Origin: Halobacteroidaceae bacterium
GTDB lineage: Bacteria; Bacillota; Halanaerobiia; B1SED10-174
Direction of reading: 5' to 3'
DNA length: 11,157 nucleotides
Assembly (NCBI GenBank): GCA_003550445.1
Contig: PUKG01000196.1
Coordinates: 1 to 11,157 of the forward strand
Below are positions 1 to 6,181 of the stretch, piece after piece. How positions within the stretch are numbered: the first letter of the stretch is position 1; each line of letters starts with the position of its first letter. The position numbers were made by a program, and so were the translations under genes. Below the pieces are notes generated by a model, which saw only the letters and a program-made list of their open reading frames with translations, was not told where the DNA came from and ran no database searches.

Positions 1-2
1 AA

Positions 3-19
3 GGTCAAAAAAGGTCAAA
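3..19 (+). promoter_or_regulatory. CtsR operator box, forward copy
   Basis: GGTCAAA is repeated twice as a direct repeat with a three-base AAA spacer, at 3-9 and 13-19. This is the published CtsR heptad pattern (GGTCAAA-N3-GGTCAAA). CtsR is the repressor of class III heat-shock genes (clp genes, and hsp20 genes in some lactic acid bacteria). The box lies about 70 bases before the Hsp20 start, which fits heat-inducible derepression of that gene. The ctsR gene itself is not in the window. Confidence 0.85.
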
Positions 20-26
20 TTTAGCA

Positions 27-43
27 TTTGACCTTCCTTGACC
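27..43 (-). promoter_or_regulatory. CtsR operator box, inverted copy
   Basis: TTTGACC at 27-33 and CTTGACC at 37-43 are separated by three bases. Read on the minus strand this is GGTCAAG-N3-GGTCAAA, a second CtsR box with one heptad mismatch. It faces the forward copy across a seven-base gap (20-26), so the two boxes form a large near-palindrome. It covers the proposed -35 element of the hsp20 promoter, so bound repressor would block RNA polymerase. Confidence 0.8.
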
Positions 44-56
44 TTGTTGCTAAGAT
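28..56 (+). promoter_or_regulatory. Putative sigma-A promoter of hsp20
   Basis: TTGACC at 28-33 is followed by a 17-base spacer and TAAGAT at 51-56. The -35 is a good match and the -10 matches at four of six positions. The start of transcription would fall near 63, giving a leader of about 25 bases that contains the ribosome binding site. The -35 is embedded in the inverted CtsR box. Confidence 0.5.
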
Positions 57-73
57 AAAATTGAAACAAATAA

Positions 74-80
74 GGGGAGG
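74..80 (+). promoter_or_regulatory. Ribosome binding site deciding the hsp20 start
   Basis: GGGGAGG at 74-80 ends eight bases before the ATG at 89. The in-frame GTG at 80 overlaps the Shine-Dalgarno sequence itself and so cannot be the initiator it serves. Confidence 0.8.
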
Positions 81-88
81 TGAAGAAA

Positions 89-517
89 ATGCGTGGAATG
101 TTGCCTTTCCGTGGTAAAATGGGACCCAGCAGAAAAAGAGGAGAATTGATGGATGTTTTTGATGAAATGTTTTCTCCGGATTTTTGGAATAGGGGAATGT
201 CTACAGATATTCAAGAAACAGATGAGGCTTACCTGATGGAGGTTGAGCTCCCGGGTTATGAAAAAGAAGACATTGAAATTGAATTGAAAAACAATTTGCT
301 TACAATTATTGCAAAAAAGGAAGAAAGTGTTGAAGAAGAAAAGCAAAATTATATCCACAGGGAAAGAAGGCAGGGATCCTACCAAAGATGCTTTACAATT
401 GATGAAAATGTTGATCCGGAAAATATTGAAGCCGAGTTTAAAAACGGTGTCCTGAACCTTAAGTTACCCAAAAAACAAAAGGGAGAAGGAGAAAGAAAAA
501 CCATTGATATTAAGTAA
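89..517 (+). CDS. Small heat-shock protein, Hsp20/alpha-crystallin family
   Basis: This is an ATP-independent cytoplasmic chaperone that holds unfolding proteins until Hsp70 or Clp machines act on them. From the ATG at 89 it has 142 residues, a normal length for bacterial Hsp20. A basic N-terminal arm and an amphipathic segment (about 20-34) precede the alpha-crystallin domain (about 38-128). That domain contains ELPGYEKEDI (53-62) and the conserved GVLNLKLPK stretch (120-128). The C-terminal tail ends with I139-D-I141, the IXI motif that docks on a neighbouring dimer during oligomer assembly. The start was chosen by ribosome binding site spacing. The gene stands alone between the CtsR-controlled promoter and a terminator that begins inside its stop codon, so it is probably monocistronic and heat-inducible. 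The family call is secure. The regulation is inferred from the operator. Confidence 0.95.
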   Translation: MRGMLPFRGKMGPSRKRGELMDVFDEMFSPDFWNRGMSTDIQETDEAYLMEVELPGYEKEDIEIELKNNLLTIIAKKEESVEEEKQNYIHRERRQGSYQRCFTIDENVDPENIEAEFKNGVLNLKLPKKQKGEGERKTIDIK

Positions 518-540
518 GGCCTGCTTCAGCAGGCCTTTTT
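516..540 (+). terminator. Rho-independent terminator of hsp20
   Basis: A perfect nine-base-pair stem, AAGGCCTGC (516-524) with GCAGGCCTT (529-537), has a TTCA loop and runs into five T residues (536-540). It begins within the stop codon of hsp20. Confidence 0.93.
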
Positions 541-554
541 CCATAAAGCAGGAA

Positions 555-582
555 TTTCCTTTTTGTAAACAGAAATTATACT
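555..582 (+). promoter_or_regulatory. Weak candidate promoter of the site-2 protease gene
   Basis: TATACT at 577-582 matches the -10 consensus at five of six positions. The only spaced -35 candidate is TTTCCT at 555-560 (16-base spacer), which is poor. Some promoter is expected here because a strong terminator separates this gene from hsp20. Confidence 0.35.
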
Positions 583-597
583 TTAACAGAGTAATTG

Positions 598-606
598 AAA
601 GGAGGA
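598..606 (+). promoter_or_regulatory. Ribosome binding site deciding the site-2 protease start
   Basis: AAAGGAGGA at 598-606 lies five bases before a GTG at 612. The frame is open upstream to 504, but that stretch overlaps hsp20 and its terminator and has no comparable site. Confidence 0.85.
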
Positions 607-611
607 CAATC

Positions 612-1721
612 GTGTTTAAAAATGCTATCCAGATAGGAAAGCTTTGGGGCATACCGTTAAGGCTTCACTATAGCTTTTTAATAATATTGCCTTTTTTGGC
701 CTGGGCTTTCGGTAACAATATTCGTGTTCTTTCTGAAATGGCCGGGATTCCCCTAACCAGCCTGGGGGCAAATCCTTATTTCCTTGGTTTTTTAATGGCA
801 ATCGCTCTTTTTACAAGCGTTGCTTTACATGAACTTTCCCATTCTCTTGTTGCGAGGAAAAAAGGTGTTCATATCCATGCCATTAACCTGATGTTGTTTG
901 GGGGAGTGGCCCAGATGGACGAGATACCAGAAGATCCGAAAGATGAAGCAATGATTGCCTTCGCAGGACCCCTTTTAAGCCTGGTTTTGGGAGGGGTTTT
1001 AATTGGAGGGGCTTCCCTTTTTAGGGGGATAATAGTTCCTGATCTGCAGTTGCTTCTTCTTTACCTTGGGTGGATGAACCTTTTCCTTGCAGTTTTTAAC
1101 CTGATCCCCGCTTTTCCTACTGATGGAGGACGTGTTTTAAGGGCCTTTCTTGCAGGCAGAATGTCCTTTTTGCAGGCAACAAAAGTAGCCGCCACAATTG
1201 GTAAGGCATTTGCTTTCGCTTTCGGGATCATGGGTCTTTTAACTGCAAACTTTATTCTTGTGTTTATAGCCTTTTTTATCTACATCGGGGCTTCTCAAGA
1301 ATACCAGACAATTTTTATTAAAAACACCCTTGAGGGATTCAGCGTAGCCGATTTGATGACAGAGGATGTCAGGGTTGTTGATGAGGATACATTGGTTTCT
1401 GAGCTTGTAGATAAAATGTTTGTAGAAAGACATTCCGGTTACCCTGTAATGAGAGATGGTGAAGTCAGGGGTTGTGTAACAATGGGTGATGTAAGGAAAG
1501 TGGAACCAGAACTCCATAGTCAAACCAGGGTGAGAGATATTATGTCATCAGAAATTTTCAAGGTTAATCCGGAAGAAGATATTTACAAGGCATTGCGCAT
1601 GATTTCCCAGGAAGATGTGGGCCGATTGATGGTAATGCGAGGGGATGAGTTGGTAGGGATAATTACCCGTTCAGATATAATGAAGGGTTTTCGTTTAAGG
1701 GAAATGCAGGGCCGAGTTTAA
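612..1721 (+). CDS. Site-2 protease (peptidase M50B) with C-terminal CBS pair
   Basis: This is a zinc intramembrane metalloprotease that cuts substrates within or near the lipid bilayer, as SpoIVFB, RseP and Rip-type proteases do. From the GTG at 612 it has 369 residues. H73-E-L-S-H77 is the HExxH zinc motif, set in a hydrophobic segment (about 57-80). N163-LIPAFPTD171-GG is the second conserved motif and supplies the third zinc ligand, D171. Other membrane segments are visible near 18-33, 113-133, 143-163 and 195-226. Residues 245-369 form two CBS repeats, an architecture known in SpoIVFB-like and Rip3-like proteases, where CBS domains bind nucleotides and may gate activity. No sigma factor, anti-sigma factor or sporulation partner is next to it, so the substrate is unknown. 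It could be a general membrane-stress protease. It appears to be transcribed alone. Confidence 0.92.
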   Translation: MFKNAIQIGKLWGIPLRLHYSFLIILPFLAWAFGNNIRVLSEMAGIPLTSLGANPYFLGFLMAIALFTSVALHELSHSLVARKKGVHIHAINLMLFGGVAQMDEIPEDPKDEAMIAFAGPLLSLVLGGVLIGGASLFRGIIVPDLQLLLLYLGWMNLFLAVFNLIPAFPTDGGRVLRAFLAGRMSFLQATKVAATIGKAFAFAFGIMGLLTANFILVFIAFFIYIGASQEYQTIFIKNTLEGFSVADLMTEDVRVVDEDTLVSELVDKMFVERHSGYPVMRDGEVRGCVTMGDVRKVEPELHSQTRVRDIMSSEIFKVNPEEDIYKALRMISQEDVGRLMVMRGDELVGIITRSDIMKGFRLREMQGRV

Positions 1722-1741
1722 TTGCAAACTAAAAATAGGGG

Positions 1742-1770
1742 TTGAATAATAAATCGATAAATGTTAATAT
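1742..1770 (+). promoter_or_regulatory. Candidate promoter of the permease operon
   Basis: TTGAAT at 1742-1747, a 17-base spacer, and TAATAT at 1765-1770 form a plausible sigma-A promoter, each hexamer matching at four of six positions. It lies 32 bases before the ATG at 1803. No terminator is visible between 1721 and this site, so read-through from the protease gene is possible. Confidence 0.4.
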
Positions 1771-1802
1771 GGCGATAAAGGAATTCTACCAGGGGTGAAA
1801 AT

Positions 1803-2969
1803 ATGGATCAGAAGAAAAAAATTTTTCTTTTTATTGTAGCCTTTATCGCAATTTATTTTTTGCCAGTTGAGAGTTTTCGTTTCCAGAATGCCACAATTGA
1901 GGCCTTTGCCCTTCTCCGTTATTATGCAAGGGAACATGTTCTTTTTTGCCTAATACCAGCTTTTTTTATTGCCGGAGCAATCGCCAATTTTATTTCCCAG
2001 GGGGCAATTATAAAATATTTTGGGCAGAAAGCCAAAAAATGGGTCTCTTATTCCATTGCCTCGGTTTCGGGAATTGTCCTGGCGGTTTGTTCCTGTACCG
2101 TTCTTCCCCTTTTTGCAGGTATTTACCAGAGAGGAGCAGGAATTGGGCCAGCGATTGCTTTTCTCTATTCGGGGCCTGCAATTAATGTTCTTGCAATAAT
2201 CCTTACTGCCCGCGTTCTGGGCTGGCAGTTAGGTCTTGCCCGGGCTATAGGGGCAGTAGTTTTTGCCATTATCATTGGCCTTTTAATGGCCTTCTTTTTT
2301 CGCAAGGAAGATCAGGAAAGACTGGAAGGAGATTTTAACCTGGAAACGGGAGAAGAAAAGCCTCTTGGTCAGAGAGTTGCTTTTATTTTTAACCTGGTTT
2401 TGATCCTGATTTTTGCTGCCTGGGGTAGACCAGAAGAAGCAACCGGCTTTTGGTTGTTTATTGCAGAAAGCAAATGGTTCGTTACCGGGTTTTTGCTTCT
2501 AATCCTGGCCTGGATGCTTTATAAGTGGTTCGAGAAAGATGAAATGAAAATGTGGGTGAATTCAACCTGGGATTTTGCCCAACAAATTCTCCCTCTTCTT
2601 TTTGCCGGGGTTTTTATTGCCGGTTTTTTAATGGGGAGACCCGAAACGGAAGCAGGATTAATTCCATCCCATTATATTGAAAACCTTGTAGGAGGGAATT
2701 CACTGGGAGCAAACCTGATTGCTTCTGTTCTTGGGGCTTTTATGTATTTTGCTACTCTGACGGAGGTTCCGATTCTCCAGGGCCTTTTAGGATCTGGGAT
2801 GGGTAATGGGCCAGCACTGGCTCTGCTCCTGGCCGGGCCTGCTCTGAGCTTGCCCAATATGCTGGTTATTCACAGTGTGATTGGAACAAAAAAAACCCTT
2901 GCTTTTGTCGCCCTTGTGGTGGTTATGGCAACAATTGCAGGGATGATTTATGGAAATATCATTATTTGA
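1803..2969 (+). CDS. ArsP/DUF318-family permease (PF03773-like)
   Basis: This is a polytopic inner-membrane permease of 388 residues, a usual length for the family. It starts at an ATG preceded by AGGGGTG. It has an internal two-fold repeat: the segment with C96-S-C98-TVLPLFAGIYQRGAGIGPA is echoed in the C-terminal half by a TEVPILQGLLGSGMGNGPA stretch, each followed by a hydrophobic helix with a GPA motif. The halves are joined by a charged loop (about 163-190). The CSC cysteines match those that bind trivalent arsenicals in characterised ArsP proteins, and relatives have been linked to copper or zinc efflux. Only the first repeat keeps the cysteines. The next gene, 23 bases downstream, encodes a tiny CxxC thioredoxin-fold protein, a frequent partner of this family. 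I infer export of a soft metal or metalloid, or of a thiol-reactive compound. The substrate cannot be read from sequence. No ArsR-type regulator, arsC or arsB is nearby. Confidence 0.85.
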   Translation: MDQKKKIFLFIVAFIAIYFLPVESFRFQNATIEAFALLRYYAREHVLFCLIPAFFIAGAIANFISQGAIIKYFGQKAKKWVSYSIASVSGIVLAVCSCTVLPLFAGIYQRGAGIGPAIAFLYSGPAINVLAIILTARVLGWQLGLARAIGAVVFAIIIGLLMAFFFRKEDQERLEGDFNLETGEEKPLGQRVAFIFNLVLILIFAAWGRPEEATGFWLFIAESKWFVTGFLLLILAWMLYKWFEKDEMKMWVNSTWDFAQQILPLLFAGVFIAGFLMGRPETEAGLIPSHYIENLVGGNSLGANLIASVLGAFMYFATLTEVPILQGLLGSGMGNGPALALLLAGPALSLPNMLVIHSVIGTKKTLAFVALVVVMATIAGMIYGNIII

Positions 2970-2992
2970 TTATTTAAAGGAGGCTGGTTAAA

Positions 2993-3223
2993 TTGAAAAT
3001 TGAAGTAATGGGCCCAGGTTGCCCCCGGTGCCGGCAGACAAAAGAGACTGTGGAAAAAGTATTAAAAAGCAAAAATATTTCTGCTCAGGTCGAGCATATT
3101 TCGGAGATGAAGGCTTTTTCCCAAAGAGGGGTGCTGATGACTCCCGCTGTATTTATTGATGGGGAGAAAAAGGTTGAGGGGCGTGTTCCTACTGTAAAAG
3201 AAATTGAGGATTGGCTTTCTTAA
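2993..3223 (+). CDS. Small CxxC thioredoxin-fold protein (redox-active disulfide protein type)
   Basis: This is a cytoplasmic protein of 76 residues. It starts at TTG (2993), nine bases after a strong AAAGGAGG site (2976-2983), and no better start is available. C9-P-R-C12 sits right after the first beta strand, the position of the active-site CxxC in thioredoxins and glutaredoxins. The later MTPAVFIDG segment supplies the cis-proline loop (TP) and strand of the fold. At this size it matches the minimal thioredoxin family that includes redox-active disulfide protein 2. It follows the CSC permease in the same operon and ends at a shared terminator. I infer that it reduces, carries or hands over a thiol-bound ligand for that permease. 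The fold is well supported. The partner role rests on gene context. Confidence 0.88.
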   Translation: MKIEVMGPGCPRCRQTKETVEKVLKSKNISAQVEHISEMKAFSQRGVLMTPAVFIDGEKKVEGRVPTVKEIEDWLS

Positions 3224-3249
3224 TGGGGCGAAAGCCCCATTTTATTTTT
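3222..3249 (+). terminator. Rho-independent terminator of the permease operon
   Basis: The stem AATGGGGC (3222-3229) pairs with GCCCCATT (3234-3241) around a GAAA tetraloop and is followed by TTTATTTTT. It begins inside the stop codon of the thioredoxin-fold gene. The minus-strand reading lacks a T-run after the stem, so it is a weak terminator for the convergent patatin gene. Confidence 0.92.
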
Positions 3250-3263
3250 GGAGAAAATTAGTT

Positions 3264-4037
3264 TTAGGTTTTTCCCGGGAGTTTTTCTTTTTCAAGTACC
3301 TCCCGGGCTTTTTTATACCCGAGTTGAATAATTTCCTCGGTTTGATTTAGATCCCACATACCAATTTTTTGCAGATCGGGGACAATCAAGTATTTGGCCA
3401 TTCCTGAATCCTCGTTTTCCCGGTAACGGTTAACCATATAAAGGCTCTGGTAAATGACTTCAAAAATATTACGGGGAGATCTTTCGGGGCTGCGGTGGGC
3501 ATTAACATCAACAGCTATTATTGTTTCAACTTTTCTCTCATAAAGTGGCAGGGTGGGAATATTATGGAGAACCCCTCCATCAACAAGGGTTTTGTTTTCT
3601 CGTTGAACCGGGAAGAAAATTCCCGGAATTGCACAGCTTCCCCTTATAGCACTCATAAGATCCCCATCTTCAATAAATTGGGGGCAATGTTCATCCAGGT
3701 CTACTGCGGTAACAATCAATGGTATTTTGAGTTGAGCAAATGTCATTCCTCCAATGTATTCATCAAGCATTTTATCCAAAAAGTCGATGTTAATCAGCCC
3801 CAGACGGGGGAACCTGATCCGAGAATACCGGAAAATCTGACGCCAGTTTATATTTAAAGCTATTTTTTCAATTTCTTCAGGAGAATAACCAGCGCAGTAA
3901 AGACTACCCACAATACTTCCAGCACTTGTTCCGGCAAGTATTTCAGGTTTTACTCCAATCTCCTCCAGGTATTTTAAAACTCCAATATGAGAGATGCCTC
4001 GAGCAGCTCCACCACTTAAAGCAAGTCCAATCTCCAT
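3264..4037 (-). CDS. Patatin-like serine hydrolase/phospholipase (RssA/YlbK type)
   Basis: This is a predicted cytoplasmic lipid acyl hydrolase of 257 residues with a Ser-Asp dyad. The oxyanion-hole loop is G9-GAARG14, the nucleophile elbow is G36-T-S38-A-G40, and the catalytic aspartate lies in D153-G-G. The order and spacing of the three motifs are complete, so the enzyme is probably active. No signal peptide is seen. The ATG at 4037 is preceded on the minus strand by AAGGGGGT (4053-4046) with eight bases of spacing. It is the only minus-strand gene here, convergent with the permease operon and divergent from the HD gene. Bacterial relatives are mostly uncharacterised. Membrane-lipid turnover is inferred from the family, and no neighbour narrows the substrate. 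Confidence 0.93.
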   Translation of the reverse strand: MEIGLALSGGAARGISHIGVLKYLEEIGVKPEILAGTSAGSIVGSLYCAGYSPEEIEKIALNINWRQIFRYSRIRFPRLGLINIDFLDKMLDEYIGGMTFAQLKIPLIVTAVDLDEHCPQFIEDGDLMSAIRGSCAIPGIFFPVQRENKTLVDGGVLHNIPTLPLYERKVETIIAVDVNAHRSPERSPRNIFEVIYQSLYMVNRYRENEDSGMAKYLIVPDLQKIGMWDLNQTEEIIQLGYKKAREVLEKEKLPGKT

Positions 4038-4072
4038 TTTATTTTACCCCCTTAATAATAATTTAGGTTATT

Positions 4073-4093
4073 TTAAGAAAATTCCTTTCTTAA
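4073..4093. promoter_or_regulatory. Perfect dyad in the divergent intergenic region
   Basis: TTAAGAAA (4073-4080) and TTTCTTAA (4086-4093) are perfect eight-base inverted arms around a five-base centre. The dyad overlaps the only -10-like sequence I find for the patatin gene (TAAAAT on the minus strand, 4075-4070), which has no clear -35. It has the shape of an operator for a dimeric repressor, but I recognise no known consensus. AT-rich chance is possible. Confidence 0.4.
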
Positions 4094-4097
4094 CTCC

Positions 4098-4122
4098 CCT
4101 GGTTATTCTCAGGGATAACAGG
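4098..4122. repeat. Imperfect inverted repeat between patatin and HD genes
   Basis: CCTGGTTAT (4098-4106) pairs with ATAACAGG (4115-4122) except for one extra G, around an eight-base loop. There is no following T-run on either strand, so it is not an intrinsic terminator. It may be a second regulator site between the divergent genes. Confidence 0.3.
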
Positions 4123-4149
4123 TTTGGGATATTTCCTGAGGGTAAAATA

Positions 4150-4158
4150 TGTTATAAT
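4150..4158 (+). promoter_or_regulatory. Extended -10 promoter of the HD-GTPase-TldDE cluster
   Basis: TG-T-TATAAT at 4150-4158 is a perfect extended -10 element. No good -35 exists at 16 to 18 bases upstream, which extended -10 promoters tolerate. Transcription would begin near 4165, between this element and the ribosome binding site at 4185. Confidence 0.6.
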
Positions 4159-4184
4159 ATATTGGGAAAATGAACAGCCTGAGC

Positions 4185-4193
4185 AGGGGGGGA
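4185..4193 (+). promoter_or_regulatory. Ribosome binding site deciding the HD-protein start
   Basis: AGGGGGGGA at 4185-4193 lies five bases before a TTG at 4199. The upstream in-frame ATG at 4124 precedes the likely promoter and has no ribosome binding site, so TTG is preferred. Confidence 0.7.
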
Positions 4194-4198
4194 CTTTT

Positions 4199-4867
4199 TT
4201 GCAACAGGAACTATTACAGGAAAGTAAAAGGTATGCCTTGAAGAGATTAAAGGAAGAAGCCGACCATATAAAAGAAAAAGGGTTTTCCGCTGTCCTTCAC
4301 TACCGGAAAGAACATACCCATACTGTTGTTGGCCTCTCAAAAAAAATTGCTGACAAAATTGGAGCCGACCCCTTGGTTTGTGAAATTGGTGCCTGGTTCC
4401 ATGACCTGGGGAAATGTTATAATCCAAGGCTATCCCCGGAGGAAAACCATTTGCGAAGGAGAAATCATGGATTTTATGGCGCTGAAGAGGCCAAAGAATT
4501 CCTGAAGGGGAAAAATGCAGATCCTGATTTTATCCAGGAGGTCTATATTGGCATCAAAGAACATGTTGGCCTTACAAGAAAAGAAAAAGAACCTCTAAGT
4601 CCTTTGACTGCTGCCGTTATCTGGGATGCGGATAAAGTGAGTAAAATTGGTTGGAGTGCCTGGATACATTTCCTGGCCTATACATGCAACAGGGAAAGAG
4701 AAGAACAGGACCTTTTAGATCTCCTGAAAAGGGATGGTTTGGAAACAATGGAGAAAATTTTTCAAAATTTGAATACAGAAGTTGCAAAAAAATTGGCCAA
4801 AAAAAGACTAGATAATTATCGGGAAAACCTTTACCATATGGAAGGGGTTCTCAGGGGGGAGATTTAA
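4199..4867 (+). CDS. HD-domain phosphohydrolase
   Basis: From the TTG at 4199 this is a soluble protein of 222 residues. It carries HD-superfamily metal-binding residues: H39 in the first conserved helix, the H68-D69 signature in WFHDLGK, histidines at H90 and H122, and D143/D145 in the WDADKVSKIG segment. That last motif resembles the DADKLDAIG motif of small YedJ/YpgQ-like HD hydrolases. Members of the superfamily hydrolyse phosphate esters of nucleotides or related molecules with a divalent metal pair. The exact substrate cannot be assigned. The N-terminal 30 residues are a charged helix, and the C-terminal third (about 165-222) is also highly charged and helical. It is the first gene of a co-directional cluster and ends 20 bases before a small membrane-protein gene. 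Confidence 0.88.
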   Translation: MQQELLQESKRYALKRLKEEADHIKEKGFSAVLHYRKEHTHTVVGLSKKIADKIGADPLVCEIGAWFHDLGKCYNPRLSPEENHLRRRNHGFYGAEEAKEFLKGKNADPDFIQEVYIGIKEHVGLTRKEKEPLSPLTAAVIWDADKVSKIGWSAWIHFLAYTCNREREEQDLLDLLKRDGLETMEKIFQNLNTEVAKKLAKKRLDNYRENLYHMEGVLRGEI

Positions 4868-4887
4868 ATTTTGGAGGGAGGAACTAA

Positions 4888-5166
4888 ATGATTCTTAATT
4901 TAACGGGTCTTGAATTATTGATGACGATGGCAATTATTTTTGCCGGGGCTCTTCTTCTTGTTTTTATTTACCAGGCATACACCGGAAAGGGTCGTGGTGG
5001 AGAACTTTTACCCATTGGTATGGTATTATTATCAATTGTAGTTATTACTGATAAATTGTTTTTTTCTGAAATGGATTTTTTAGATTGGATGACTGTTATT
5101 GTATTTATGATAGGGGTTTTGGCTGGAGTGAAAATGATCGCCAAACCTGCTGAAAGGAGGAATTAA
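4888..5166 (+). CDS. Small three-helix membrane protein, function unknown
   Basis: I do not recognise this 92-residue protein. It has three hydrophobic segments, at about 7-29, 38-57 and 67-86. A basic, glycine-rich loop (TGKGRGG, about 32-38) follows the first and an acidic loop (SEMDFLD) precedes the third. The C-terminus is basic (KPAERRN). It has no cysteine pair, signal peptidase site or catalytic motif. The ATG follows GGAGGGAGGA (4873-4882). Its stop codon is one base from the start of the GTPase gene, and the GTPase ribosome binding site lies inside its last codons, so the two are almost certainly translationally coupled. It could anchor the GTPase or HD protein to the membrane, but that rests only on position. 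Confidence 0.8.
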   Translation: MILNLTGLELLMTMAIIFAGALLLVFIYQAYTGKGRGGELLPIGMVLLSIVVITDKLFFSEMDFLDWMTVIVFMIGVLAGVKMIAKPAERRN

Positions 5167-5167
5167 T

Positions 5168-6145
5168 ATGCCTGCTAACCTTACTCCCCAGTATTATGAA
5201 GCAGAAAAAGCTTACAAACAAGCCAGGACCACCGAAGAAAAAATTTCCGCTTTGCAGGAAATGCTCGCAGTTATTCCCAAGCATAAGGGAACAGAAAAGT
5301 TACAGGGACAGTTAAAGAAAAGATTGTCCAAACTGCGGGAGGAAGGCGAAAAAAAAGGCAAGTCAACTTCAAGTTACAACCCTTACCGGATTGATAAAGA
5401 AGGAGCAGGGCAGATCATTTTAATTGGGCTTCCCAATGTGGGTAAATCATCTGTTCTTGGAGCACTGAGCAATGCCAAGGTAAACATTGCCGAATTCCCT
5501 TTTTCAACGGGTATTCCCCTTGCGGGGATGGTTCCTTATGAAGACGTAAAAATTCAGGTTATTGATACACCTCCCCTTGTGGTTGAAGATGTACCAGGGG
5601 AGATGGTAGGGGCAATTCAAAGGGCGGAAGCAATTGTAATAGTAATTGATGCTGGATCTGGTGAAGCCCTTGACCAATTGAGCTCTACTGTTGATTTTCT
5701 GGAAGAAAAAAGATTGGTTCGAGAAGAAATCCCAGAGGGAGTAAAAGCTTTCCGGAGAGAAGACCTTCTGGTTCTTGCCAACAAGGTTGATCTTCCTGGA
5801 GCCCAGGATAACCTGGAAATAATTAATGAGCTGTACCCCGATTTGGAAATAATGCCCATCTCGGTAAAATCTGGCAAGGGATTGGATAAGGTTCCTCAGG
5901 TCTTTTTTAACATGCTTGATGTAATAAGGATTTACAGTAAGGTTCCTGGAAAAGAACCAGACCTGGATGCTCCTTTTGTCCTTAGACGAGGGGGAACAGT
6001 AATTGAATTTGCTCAAGAAGTCCACAAGGATCTTGCTGATGGCCTGGAAAAAGCCAAAATTTGGGGTTCTGCAAAGTTTGATGGGCAGGCGGTTCCTAGA
6101 GATCATGTTCTGGCAGATAAAGATATTGTAGAACTTCATACCTAA
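5168..6145 (+). CDS. DRG/Obg-like GTPase with C-terminal TGS domain
   Basis: This is a predicted ribosome- or RNA-associated GTPase of 325 residues. It starts at an ATG preceded by AAAGGAGG (5153-5160). Residues 8-65 form a charged helical region with the PKHKGTEKL motif seen in DRG-like proteins. The G domain follows: G1 GLPNVGKS (87-94), G2 around FPFST (110-114), G3 D133-TPP136, G4 NKVD (205-208) and G5 SVKSG (232-236). The GMVPYEDVKIQ segment before G3 resembles the equivalent region of DRG and Obg. Residues about 260-325 form a TGS domain (ending DKDIVELHT), as in DRG, ThrRS and SpoT, usually an RNA or protein contact module. G3 ends in proline where most GTPases have the invariant glycine of DxxG. 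The S5D2L insertion of eukaryotic DRG seems absent. A role in translation or stress is inferred from the family. Confidence 0.9.
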   Translation: MPANLTPQYYEAEKAYKQARTTEEKISALQEMLAVIPKHKGTEKLQGQLKKRLSKLREEGEKKGKSTSSYNPYRIDKEGAGQIILIGLPNVGKSSVLGALSNAKVNIAEFPFSTGIPLAGMVPYEDVKIQVIDTPPLVVEDVPGEMVGAIQRAEAIVIVIDAGSGEALDQLSSTVDFLEEKRLVREEIPEGVKAFRREDLLVLANKVDLPGAQDNLEIINELYPDLEIMPISVKSGKGLDKVPQVFFNMLDVIRIYSKVPGKEPDLDAPFVLRRGGTVIEFAQEVHKDLADGLEKAKIWGSAKFDGQAVPRDHVLADKDIVELHT

Positions 6146-6181
6146 ACCCCTTGGGTTGGGTGAAAGTGGGGAGGGAGTTTT

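Noticed and set aside
4111..4122. Partial match to the I-SceI homing endonuclease site (AGGGATAACAGG)
   Set aside because: Only about 12 of 18 positions match and there is no intron or endonuclease gene here. It is explained by the local inverted repeat or chance.
4124..4198. Upstream ATG start for the HD protein
   Set aside because: The ATG precedes the extended -10 element at 4150-4158 and has no ribosome binding site, and the added residues do not resemble the family. The TTG at 4199 has a strong site.
4170..4241. Short leader peptide frame in the HD gene leader
   Set aside because: The ATG would sit within about five bases of the predicted transcription start, has no ribosome binding site and overlaps the HD gene.
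5504..6139. Open minus-strand frame of about 211 codons inside the GTPase gene
   Set aside because: It is fully antisense to a gene with clear GTPase and TGS motifs, has no recognisable domain and lacks a convincing ribosome binding site. It is a by-product of codon bias.
6145..6157. AACCC/GGGTT hairpin between the GTPase and tldD genes
   Set aside because: A five-base stem with a three-base loop and no T-run is too weak for a terminator. The cluster probably reads through.
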